Below the pieces are notes generated by a model. The model saw only the letters and a program-made list of their open reading frames with translations. It was not told the DNA's origin and made no database searches. The position numbers and the translations under genes are program-made. A DNA stretch of 5,441 nt from Lachnospiraceae bacterium UBA2868 (GTDB taxonomy: Bacteria > Bacillota_A > Clostridia > Lachnospirales > Lachnospiraceae), in assembly GCA_002350465.1 (NCBI GenBank), contig DEEW01000139.1:429-5869 (forward strand). Reading direction: 5' to 3'. Numbering within the stretch: position 1 is the stretch's first letter; every line of letters starts with the position of its first letter. Positions 1-5,194 of this stretch are shown in pieces.

Positions 1-16
1 TTTCTTATAGTCAGAT

Positions 17-961
17 TCATTTTTCGTCAATCCTTTTCCAGCACTTTGTTTTGAGAAAATCGCTTATAGTATCATCGTTGTCATTATCATAATAATCAAT
101 CAACAATCCTCTGAATTCGGATACTTCTTTCTCGGGAATGATCAAAAGCCCCAATCCTTTTGAGATCATGTAATGATTTGCAAATATCACAGACGCTCTT
201 TTGTTTCCATCAATAAATATCTGTGTTTTCATAGAATACAGGCATAGAGATATCGCTTTATCAATAGCATCCTTTTCTGAGCAAAGAAGTTCTTGTATTT
301 TTTCTTTAACAACGCTTTCAATTGGTATAGGTGGAATATAAGAACACCCGCCTATAGTAACCGGAACGCCTCTAATCCTACCACCATCGGAATAGAAACC
401 CTCATTGATCAATTTCGCTATATGACATAAAAGATAGTAATCACTATCCGCTTGTATAACATCTTCATCAAGAATGAATTCCCATGCGTGTTTAAGGTTT
501 AGTATCTTTTGAACATCCGTGGCTGTCATTCCATTAACGGTTCCATTTTCTATTATGTCCTCAGTCTGTGGAAATGTAGTAGATACACCTTCCAAAATTG
601 CCTGGTCATAAATACTTGTTTTCATATTGGCTCTTGCAAAATCCAGATTGAGAAGAACGTCTGGCGATAGTTCATTTGAAGTATAGCCCAATTCGATGAG
701 CTTCTTCGTCAGTTTTCGGATCGTCTTCTTTAATTCGCGCGATTCCTTGGCATTTCTAAGTAATAACTGATACAGATCATCAGAATAAACATCCACATAT
801 GTGGATGTAAGCCTACTTCCAACCCTTTTCCTGATGTACAGATACTTCCCGCTTTGATTTTCCTTTATTTCAGGAGATCCGTCGTAAGGTATTAAGCTTA
901 AACGTGCTTCTGCCTCAGCTTTCTCCTGAATTAATGACTGTATAAGTTCAAAATTATTCAT
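17..961 (-). CDS. Fic-fold protein with catalytic His replaced by Gln
   Basis: 314 residues. Fic proteins usually transfer AMP or another phosphate-containing group from a nucleotide to a target hydroxyl. The Fic signature H-x-F-x-D-G-N-x-R is seen at residues 247-255 as QIFIDGNKR: the anion-binding D-G-N-K-R is intact but the catalytic base His is Gln247. A flap-like segment lies at about 192-211 (GGRIRGVPVTIGG, then YIPP). Upstream, AILEG at 121-125 followed by STTFPQTED resembles the inhibitory helix of class II Fic proteins. It keeps Glu124-Gly125 but has Gln120 where Ser/Thr is usual. The N-terminal 110 residues are charged and helical, with YLYIRKR at 40-46 and a Lys/Arg-rich, coiled-coil-like stretch at 70-91. 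ATG at 961 is preceded by GAGG (971-968), 6 bases away. The gene is AT-rich relative to the EAL gene. The fold is near certain. Canonical AMP transfer is doubtful, and a non-catalytic or altered-chemistry role is possible. Expected to be cytosolic. Confidence 0.9.
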   Translation of the reverse strand: MNNFELIQSLIQEKAEAEARLSLIPYDGSPEIKENQSGKYLYIRKRVGSRLTSTYVDVYSDDLYQLLLRNAKESRELKKTIRKLTKKLIELGYTSNELSPDVLLNLDFARANMKTSIYDQAILEGVSTTFPQTEDIIENGTVNGMTATDVQKILNLKHAWEFILDEDVIQADSDYYLLCHIAKLINEGFYSDGGRIRGVPVTIGGCSYIPPIPIESVVKEKIQELLCSEKDAIDKAISLCLYSMKTQIFIDGNKRASVIFANHYMISKGLGLLIIPEKEVSEFRGLLIDYYDNDNDDTISDFLKTKCWKRIDEK

Positions 962-976
962 ATCATACCTCGATTA

Positions 977-1013
977 GGGAACTTATATGCAGATATTATA
1001 TCGAAACGTTCCC
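977..1013. promoter_or_regulatory. Operator-like dyad 1 (GGGAAC-N25-GTTCCC) over the Fic promoter
   Basis: Plus-strand GGGAAC at 977-982 and GTTCCC at 1008-1013 form an inverted repeat with 25 bases between the arms. The flanks extend the match, with TTAGGGAACTT on the left and CGTTCCCTAA on the right. The dyad centre (995) falls on the -10 box of the Fic promoter. Half-site centres are 31 bases apart, about three DNA turns, so both arms face the same side. Inferred to be a repressor or autoregulator site; the binding protein is unknown. Confidence 0.6.
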
Positions 1014-1023
1014 TAAAATTCAA
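995..1023 (-). promoter_or_regulatory. Sigma-A-type promoter of the Fic gene
   Basis: On the minus strand a -35 box TTGAAT (1023-1018) is followed by a 17-base spacer (1017-1001) and a perfect -10 box TATAAT (1000-995). Transcription would start near 988, giving a leader of about 27 bases with GAGG at 971-968. One GTTCCC/GGGAAC half-site lies inside the spacer and another lies in the leader, so a protein bound there would cover the polymerase site. Confidence 0.75.
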
Positions 1024-1033
1024 CACAAAATCA

Positions 1034-1070
1034 GGGAACTTATTCGCGATGATCTTACCAAAAAGTTCCC
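1034..1070. promoter_or_regulatory. Operator-like dyad 2, same geometry as dyad 1
   Basis: GGGAAC at 1034-1039 and GTTCCC at 1065-1070, again with exactly 25 bases between. It lies 57 bases from dyad 1 and just upstream of the -35 box. Aligning the two units, the interiors agree at only 14 of 25 positions, while all four hexamer arms are exact. This suggests the arms are under selection. Whether the pair arose by a 57-base tandem duplication cannot be decided from one sequence. Confidence 0.6.
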
Positions 1071-1128
1071 CAAATTCGCATATCAGAAAAACACTCAAGT
1101 TAAATATGAACAAACAGTTAACAAAATA

Positions 1129-1833
1129 TTAAAGATCATTTAGCATATTAATGGTGTTGACTTCAAGGTTTCTCTGGGCTATTTCCCGCGTCTCCCGGGC
1201 TATGCGCATCATTTCTGCGTTATGCTCATCGCTCTCGAGAAGATTTATGGCTTCCTTGATAGTCTCGGCGCGGCCCTTCCGTAAGTACTCATAAAGATCA
1301 TATAACACATCTGATCGGCAATACTCGATACCTACAGGGCAGTTCGGATATTCATTGTATTTATCAAACAACAGCCTGGAAAGCTCTCGCTTCTCCTCTT
1401 TCAGGTTCTCTATGGTCTGCTGGTCATTATTCTTCTGCACTCCGCTGCCAACAAATAACAGGACAGCCACAATCATCATAACGATCCCCACGGGAATACC
1501 GCCACAAAGCATTACTATAAGTCCGATCACTAATATGACTATTCCGGCGCTGATAGTACCTGAGTATTTTTTGTTGGATAGAATGCCGATCTGGTCATTG
1601 ATTGTATCCACGCGTCTGAACTCATCTGCCACGGGCTCAAAATGATCCATTATCTTTGTAATCTCATCCAGAGCTGCTGTTCTGTTGTCCGCGAATGCCT
1701 GGGTGGCATTTGCCGGAGCGTCTCTTTCAAACAGTATTTTGGTTCCGCAATAAGAACAAAAGCCAAACTCCCTGGAAGTATCAATCTGTACCTGGCCGTT
1801 GCAATTAGGACAAGTCACCACCTGCATATTCAT
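1129..1833 (-). CDS. Zinc-ribbon, two-pass membrane protein of unknown function
   Basis: 234 residues from the preferred start. An N-terminal zinc ribbon is seen as CPNC at 8-11 and CSYCG at 26-30. A helical linker follows (about 45-88), then two hydrophobic segments at about 94-110 and 113-130 separated by a short Gly-Gly-Ile-Pro turn, forming a membrane hairpin. A charged coiled-coil-like region spans about 135-158 (DQQTIENLKEEKRELSRLL). The C-terminal part, with YLRKGRAETIKEAINLLES at 183-201, resembles the tail of a broad group of Firmicutes zinc-ribbon membrane proteins of unknown role. The topology puts the ribbon and coiled coil on the same side, presumably cytosolic. ATG at 1833 is chosen over the in-frame ATG at 1851 because AGGAGGG (1846-1840) lies 6 bases before it and inside the longer version. 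The function is not recognised. Confidence 0.85.
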   Translation of the reverse strand: MNMQVVTCPNCNGQVQIDTSREFGFCSYCGTKILFERDAPANATQAFADNRTAALDEITKIMDHFEPVADEFRRVDTINDQIGILSNKKYSGTISAGIVILVIGLIVMLCGGIPVGIVMMIVAVLLFVGSGVQKNNDQQTIENLKEEKRELSRLLFDKYNEYPNCPVGIEYCRSDVLYDLYEYLRKGRAETIKEAINLLESDEHNAEMMRIARETREIAQRNLEVNTINMLNDL

Positions 1834-1839
1834 AAATAT

Positions 1840-1846
1840 CCCTCCT
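1840..1846 (-). promoter_or_regulatory. Ribosome binding site that fixes the zinc-ribbon protein start
   Basis: Minus-strand AGGAGGG, a near-ideal Shine-Dalgarno, ends 6 bases before ATG at 1833. The alternative ATG at 1851 has no such site in front of it and would have this one inside its coding sequence. Confidence 0.8.
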
Positions 1847-1860
1847 ACCATGATCTATGC

Positions 1861-1884
1861 CCTTAGGATTATCCTTAGGATTAT
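1861..1884. repeat. Perfect 12-base tandem duplication CCTTAGGATTAT
   Basis: Two head-to-tail copies (1861-1872 and 1873-1884) lie 28 bases upstream of the zinc-ribbon gene start. The junction contains ATCCTTAGGAT, a dyad with arms ATCCT/AGGAT around one base. It sits in the leader or promoter of the gene and could be an operator, or simply a recent slippage duplication. Confidence 0.7.
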
Positions 1885-1935
1885 CTCCTAACCCAATGAT
1901 AAATCGGCTGATGTCCAATAAAACCGCCTAAATAA

Positions 1936-1964
1936 ATTAAAGGCTATCAGAGTTGCCTCGTCAA
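1936..1964 (-). promoter_or_regulatory. Candidate promoter for the zinc-ribbon gene
   Basis: Minus-strand TTGACG (1964-1959), a 17-base spacer, then TTTAAT (1941-1936). Spacing is ideal and both boxes are 5/6 to 4-5/6 matches, but the site coincides with a terminator-like hairpin, so one of the two readings may be wrong. An alternative lies nearer the gene: a GATAAT -10-like box inside the CCTTAGGATTAT repeat, 17 bases after a weak TTGGGT. Confidence 0.35.
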
Positions 1965-1970
1965 GCCTTT
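1939..1970. terminator. Hairpin, possible bidirectional intrinsic terminator
   Basis: Plus-strand AAAGGCT and AGCCTTT (7 paired bases) enclose 18 bases. On the minus strand the loop can close further as GAG-GCAA-CTC, capped by a GNRA-type tetraloop. On the plus strand five T follow the stem. On the minus strand a weaker AATTTATTT follows. It begins 11 bases after the stop of the small gene at 1981 and probably ends that transcript. Confidence 0.5.
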
Positions 1971-1980
1971 TTGCTGTGGT

Positions 1981-2160
1981 CTATGAGCAATTCATCTTAA
2001 CGGCTGAACCTGATGAATCGCTGTGTCTTTCTTTTCGGATCCGCATATAGATCCTTTCGACTTCTTCGATCGAAAACTCCGGGAAGGCTTTTCGAAGCTC
2101 ATCAAAGCTCATTCCCGTACGAGCCATGTTCTCAACCGCTCTTACGTCTCTTTCATTCAT
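1981..2160 (-). CDS. Small 59-residue protein of unknown function
   Basis: An open frame from ATG at 2160 to TAG at 1983-1981 encodes MNERDVRAVENMARTGMSFD, continuing with ELRKAFPEFSIEEVERIYMR. The first 45 residues read like three short amphipathic helices joined by turns (Arg-Thr-Gly-Met and Phe-Pro-Glu-Phe-Ser), as in small helix-turn-helix or UBA-like folds. The tail (HSDSSGSAVKMNCS) is polar and probably disordered. An in-frame TAA sits three codons upstream, so 2160 is the earliest start. No Shine-Dalgarno precedes it: a -10-like TAAAAT ends only 6 bases before the ATG, so the message could be leaderless, or translation could start at Met12 or Met17. It could be a small DNA-binding or adaptor protein, or a decayed fragment. 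The peptide looks protein-like, but the missing ribosome site lowers confidence. Confidence 0.5.
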   Translation of the reverse strand: MNERDVRAVENMARTGMSFDELRKAFPEFSIEEVERIYMRIRKERHSDSSGSAVKMNCS

Positions 2161-2267
2161 AAAGTTATTTTAACACGAAATTTGTGATTTGTGGGGGATA
2201 AACATCAAAAAAGACACGAATACGAGCCATAATTCCCAAATTTCAGTCATTTTTGTCTTGTTTTATC

Positions 2268-2301
2268 AAAAATCGAAGCCGGAGTGGTTAATTCCGGCTT
2301 C
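2268..2301 (-). terminator. Intrinsic terminator, probably of the EAL gene
   Basis: On the minus strand GAAGCCGGA and TCCGGCTTC form a perfect 9-base stem around a 9-base loop (plus-strand arms 2275-2283 and 2293-2301). GA and five T then follow (2272-2268). It lies about 250 bases past the EAL stop codon with no accepted minus-strand gene between. On the plus strand the same hairpin abuts AAGGGAGG and an ATG, so it may also act as a 5' leader structure. Confidence 0.6.
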
Positions 2302-2316
2302 AAGGGAGGTTTTATG
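2302..2316 (+). promoter_or_regulatory. Strong Shine-Dalgarno plus ATG with no supported gene
   Basis: AAGGGAGG (2302-2309), four T, then ATGAAAAAG, which begins a signal-peptide-like start. It directly follows a perfect hairpin. The frame behind it (2314-2616) loses protein character after about 15 residues, so this looks like a translation-start module without its gene, or a leader peptide. Confidence 0.4.
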
Positions 2317-2388
2317 AAAAAGTTTTTGTTCGTCTCTTGTTCTTTTCTATGTGTTTATGATATCAGATGCTACGTCACACAACTGTCA

Positions 2389-2404
2389 TACACCCGTACA
2401 CCCG
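2389..2404. repeat. Tandem 8-mer TACACCCG, two copies
   Basis: Two perfect adjacent copies (2389-2396 and 2397-2404) in the gene-poor stretch, followed by seven A. Probably simple slippage; no function inferred. Confidence 0.6.
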
Positions 2405-2426
2405 AAAAAAACTACATACATAGAAC

Positions 2427-2453
2427 GCCGGCAAGTTCCTGTAACTCGCCGGC
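2427..2453. repeat. GC-rich hairpin
   Basis: GCCGGC arms at 2427-2432 and 2448-2453. After one A-C mismatch the stem continues as AGTT/AACT around loop CCTGT. No T run follows closely on either strand (on the minus strand seven T come only after about 15 bases), so it is not a convincing terminator. A second AAGGGAGGTTT element lies 18 bases to its right, echoing the hairpin plus ribosome-site arrangement at 2275-2316. Confidence 0.6.
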
Positions 2454-2554
2454 ATCCTACGTTTCTTATTTAAGGGAGGTTTACAAAATTAAAAAGAGGT
2501 TTTGGCTAATTTCTTATCTGTTATCTAATATATCGTCACAAATAACAAGAGACA

Positions 2555-4633
2555 TTACAGTTTGGGAAAATCAGCATCGAACACGGGTCTTTTGTTATCC
2601 TTTGAGAAGTTTGTGATCGTCCCGATGAGGATATGGCGGTCACCCTGATGCGCTATCTCACATAACGTCAGGCACAGCTTGCTCGATCCGACGGAATAGT
2701 AAAACGTTTCCTCCTTGCCTGATCTTTCCGTGATATCGGCAAATTCCCGGTATTTTTCCATCATTTCGGATTCGATACCGTAGAGTCCCTCGTCGATCTC
2801 ATGATCAGCCAGCATCCCCGCTCCGATCTGATCCCGGTATGCCCTGTTCATGAACAGCGTCTTGAAAGTCTTCCCGTCGTCCTCCACGATCTCCAGAGGG
2901 ATATCGGTCGCCCGGGCATTTAAACTTGCTTTCTGATAATAATTCCTCCAGTTGATATCCTCGTCCTTGATCCCGTTTTCCTTCAGATGCTCAAAAACAT
3001 CATCTATAGGTTCGGGCTTGCCGTAATAGTATCCCTGAATGAGCCCGCACCCGATCTCTTTGAGAAAATCAAGCTGCTCCTTTGTCTCGACGCCCTCCGC
3101 AAGAGTTTTGATGCCTATGTCTTTGGCCATTGTGACAACGGATTTGATGATACTGCGGCTCTTTTCCGTAAGGGGAGTCAGAAACTTCATGTCAAGCTTG
3201 AGAGTGTTAAAATCGTAATCCTTCAGCATGGTCAGGGATGAATAACCGCTTCCGAAATCATCCATCCAGATCTCATATCCGGCACCCCTGAATGCTCTTA
3301 TGGTCTTTCGCATCAGTTCCTCGTCGGAAGCGATCATGCTCTCAGTGATCTCTATATGGATGAATTCCTTCGGGATCCCGTGTTTGCTGACGGCTTCCTC
3401 CACAACGGCGAGCATGTCGCACATGACAAAATCAAGTCTCGAAAGGTTCACCGAGGCGGGAACCGTAGGAAGATTTGCGGCAAGGCGCTGGGCGATCAGT
3501 TCACACACTTTGTCGATGACAAAGCAGTCAAGCTTGTGTATGCAGCGCTCTTCTTCAAGTACTCCGATGAACTTGTCGGGAGGCAGGAATCCTATCTGCG
3601 GATCTATCCAGCGGACAAGGGATTCCATGCTGCAGACCCCTTCGGTAAGCGATCTGATCACAGGCTGAAAATACACCTGTATCCAGCCTTTTTCAATGGC
3701 TTCGTCTATCCTTCCGACAACATACTCGACGGTCTTGACTGTCTCTTCAAGATTCTCCGAATACTCGGCAATATCATGCTTGTCATCCCGTCTGACGGAG
3801 TCACATGCCACCTTTGCACGCGACAACGCCGTCTCGATGTAGAAATCCTCATTGGGGATAAACCTGTATATGCCGAACTTGCAGATGATGTCGTATTTGT
3901 TGCCGAAAGACTCCCCGAACGATCTAATGAACTCTTCGGTCTTTGCTGTAACGTCCTCATATTCGGTGAACACCGCAAAATGATCGTCATGAAGTCTCGA
4001 AACGAAACCGTTGTTATATGTCTTACCAAGGATCTTGGCGACTATCTTAAGGCATTCATTTCCCTCATTCACGCCGCGCTTCAGATTCAGCAGTTTGAAG
4101 TTGACAAGATTGACATAGACTATCGCATAGGCCGTCGTATCGTTTTCGGAAAGGCACTGTTTATTTAAGCCCGTAGCATATCTGTCAAACTTTCTCTTGC
4201 CGAGAAGTCCGGTCACAACATCGTAATCGTTTGCAGCATTATCAAGCCTGTGTATGTATATCGTCGCATAAAAAACATCCCCCGTCTCTTCATCATGGAC
4301 AAGCGTCCAGTGATTGACAACCCGGAGAACATTCTTTTTCTTCGTCATTATATTGTAGAACACATACCCTGATCCGTTTATAGAATGCTTCAGCTGTTCT
4401 TCGATCTCCTTACGTACAAGACCCGCATCGGGATCATGGATCATACCGCTAAACGTTCCATGCGTATACTCCATGAGATCATCTGCATCATCGCATTCAA
4501 ACAGACTGACAAGCTTGTCATTCACGCTTAACAGACGTTGTTCTTCGTCAGCACGAAAAACAAAGGCACCGCCTTCCATTTTGTTCGTAAACGATCCTTT
4601 TTGATCAAGACCGTAATCCGGAAAATTATCCAT
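2555..4633 (-). CDS. PAS / degenerate GGDEF / EAL c-di-GMP phosphodiesterase
   Basis: 692 residues from the preferred start; positions here count from the upstream ATG at 4651. It is predicted to hydrolyse the second messenger c-di-GMP to pGpG in the cytosol; no membrane segment is seen. Residues 25-136 form a PAS-like sensor. A GGDEF fold spans about 143-297 (DVVTGLLGKRKF at 144-155), but the signature is HDDHF (221-225), the first metal Asp is Asn181, and no RxxD inhibitory site is present, so it should not make c-di-GMP. The EAL domain (about 312-556) keeps the family's metal and catalytic residues: Glu343 in ESLVR, Asn402, Glu434, Asp464-Asp465 in DDFGSGYSSL, Lys485, Asp487, Glu519 and Gln539 in QGY. 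A PAS-like segment (about 575-685) follows, an unusual place for a sensor. Start 4633 is preferred: GGTGATC (4643-4637) matches the 16S tail complement, and the promoter leaves almost no leader for 4651. Confidence 0.95.
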   Translation of the reverse strand: MDNFPDYGLDQKGSFTNKMEGGAFVFRADEEQRLLSVNDKLVSLFECDDADDLMEYTHGTFSGMIHDPDAGLVRKEIEEQLKHSINGSGYVFYNIMTKKKNVLRVVNHWTLVHDEETGDVFYATIYIHRLDNAANDYDVVTGLLGKRKFDRYATGLNKQCLSENDTTAYAIVYVNLVNFKLLNLKRGVNEGNECLKIVAKILGKTYNNGFVSRLHDDHFAVFTEYEDVTAKTEEFIRSFGESFGNKYDIICKFGIYRFIPNEDFYIETALSRAKVACDSVRRDDKHDIAEYSENLEETVKTVEYVVGRIDEAIEKGWIQVYFQPVIRSLTEGVCSMESLVRWIDPQIGFLPPDKFIGVLEEERCIHKLDCFVIDKVCELIAQRLAANLPTVPASVNLSRLDFVMCDMLAVVEEAVSKHGIPKEFIHIEITESMIASDEELMRKTIRAFRGAGYEIWMDDFGSGYSSLTMLKDYDFNTLKLDMKFLTPLTEKSRSIIKSVVTMAKDIGIKTLAEGVETKEQLDFLKEIGCGLIQGYYYGKPEPIDDVFEHLKENGIKDEDINWRNYYQKASLNARATDIPLEIVEDDGKTFKTLFMNRAYRDQIGAGMLADHEIDEGLYGIESEMMEKYREFADITERSGKEETFYYSVGSSKLCLTLCEIAHQGDRHILIGTITNFSKDNKRPVFDADFPKL

Positions 4634-4636
4634 ACA

Positions 4637-4643
4637 GATCACC
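4637..4643 (-). promoter_or_regulatory. Ribosome binding site favouring the EAL start at 4633
   Basis: Minus-strand GGTGATC matches the downstream half of the extended Shine-Dalgarno AGGAGGTGATC, 3 bases before ATG 4633. The upstream ATG at 4651 is preceded by CACCCCC, with no ribosome site. The neighbouring HAD gene uses the same GGTGATC extension, which supports this reading. Confidence 0.5.
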
Positions 4644-4668
4644 GTTTGCATACATGGGGGTGTTTTTT

Positions 4669-4697
4669 ATGATAACACATATAACAGAGCATGTCAC
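4669..4697 (-). promoter_or_regulatory. Sigma-A-type promoter of the EAL gene
   Basis: Minus-strand GTGACA (4697-4692; 5 of 6 to TTGACA), a spacer of exactly 17 bases, and TATCAT (4674-4669; 5 of 6 to TATAAT). Transcription would start near 4662, about 28 bases before ATG 4633 and only about 10 before ATG 4651. The -35 box lies 25 bases past the HAD stop codon, so the EAL gene can be transcribed on its own as well as by read-through. Confidence 0.65.
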
Positions 4698-4721
4698 CGT
4701 GATTTTGGTCATGGGGTCATT

Positions 4722-5192
4722 TTATCCCGCCATTTTTTTATCGAGCTTCGAAAGAAGCTTTGATGCCCGCTTAGCATCTGTTTCCGTAAATCCCATCTCA
4801 GGATCTATAAAGAATATATGGGACCCTGTCCTTTCATATTCATCGGGATTTCCGTCGATTACTATGTAGTTTAACGGTTTATGGAAATACAGAAACCTCT
4901 CTATCTCCTTTTCTCTTGGTTTTCCTTTAAGATACGGTGTCTTGGCATATATCTTAAGGCCGTATGCCTTGAAAATCTCCTCAAGTTCTTTAATATATGG
5001 TGCATTTTTTTCATCTCCGGGGCCGTTATAGCCGATCCTCCAGGAAGATGTCAGTATCGGTATGAGGTTATTCTGGGAAAGGAAATGGCAGAAGAAGTTT
5101 ACCAAGCCGTAGTTGATCGTAAACGGCTTTTTCCAGTCACTCGATCTGTTTAAGAGCCCGTCTACATTGAAGAAACAATACCTTCTTTTCAT
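4722..5192 (-). CDS. Small HAD-fold protein with degenerate phosphatase motifs
   Basis: 156 residues, cytosolic. It resembles the compact HAD domain seen alone or in RNA-repair proteins (the 'Swiss Army Knife' HAD type). HAD enzymes usually move phosphate through an Asp nucleophile. Motif I, normally D-x-D-G-x-L-N, reads FNVDGLLN at residues 8-15, so the nucleophile is Asn9 while Asp11 is kept. Motif II is TSSWR at 48-52. A basic motif III candidate is KGKPREKEI at 89-97. Motif IV, usually a D-D pair, is IDGN at 112-115, with only Asp113 left. The typical ending is present: FIDPEMGFTETDAKRASKLL at 127-146. The ribosome site AAAGGCGGTGATC (5207-5195) differs by one base from the 16S tail complement, so the gene can be well translated. 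The rhomboid-like gene ends 90 bases upstream and the EAL gene follows. The fold is likely; classical phosphatase activity is unlikely, and a binding or regulatory role is inferred. Confidence 0.8.
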   Translation of the reverse strand: MKRRYCFFNVDGLLNRSSDWKKPFTINYGLVNFFCHFLSQNNLIPILTSSWRIGYNGPGDEKNAPYIKELEEIFKAYGLKIYAKTPYLKGKPREKEIERFLYFHKPLNYIVIDGNPDEYERTGSHIFFIDPEMGFTETDAKRASKLLSKLDKKMAG

Positions 5193-5194
5193 AT

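Larger units (their letters stand above)
2161..2554. other. Gene-poor stretch of 394 bases
   Basis: No convincing gene. It holds a terminator-like hairpin (2268-2301), a GC-rich hairpin (2427-2453), two copies of AAGGGAGGTTT (2302-2312 and 2472-2482) and a tandem 8-mer (2389-2404). A plus-strand frame from ATG 2314, with a very good ribosome site, runs on to 2616 and overlaps the 3' end of the EAL gene by about 60 bases. Only its first residues (MKKFLFVSCSFLCV) look like a signal peptide, and the rest is not protein-like. The stretch is either a long 3' region of the EAL transcript or the remains of plus-strand leader sequences. Confidence 0.6.

Noticed and set aside
974..1072. CRISPR-like or insertion-sequence-end reading of the GGGAAC repeats
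   Set aside because: Only two units, with diverged interiors and no spacers of uniform size, and no transposase or target duplication nearby. Operator geometry around a promoter is a better explanation.
1355..1645. Plus-strand open frame opposite the zinc-ribbon protein
   Set aside because: It is a mirror of the hydrophobic segments of a well-supported minus-strand gene, with no ribosome site.
1834..1851. Six-residue N-terminal extension (ATG at 1851) of the zinc-ribbon protein
   Set aside because: The AGGAGGG ribosome site would lie inside the coding sequence; ATG 1833 is correctly spaced after it.
2161..2554. c-di-GMP riboswitch next to the EAL gene
   Set aside because: I looked for the conserved GEMM-type core and saw none on either strand; the hairpins here are simple stems.
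2314..2616. Plus-strand open frame of about 100 codons with a strong ribosome site and a signal-peptide-like start
   Set aside because: After roughly 15 residues the sequence is not protein-like, it runs through a structured hairpin, and it ends inside the EAL gene in antisense. Kept only as a start module, not a gene.
3356..4168. Long plus-strand open frame (270 codons) opposite the EAL gene
   Set aside because: It lies entirely antisense to a protein with clear GGDEF and EAL homology. Its length is explained by the codon bias of that gene, and it shows no recognisable motif.
4654..4869. Plus-strand open frame beginning near 4654 over the EAL promoter and HAD gene end
   Set aside because: It overlaps a supported minus-strand gene and promoter, has no clear ribosome site, and encodes no recognisable family.
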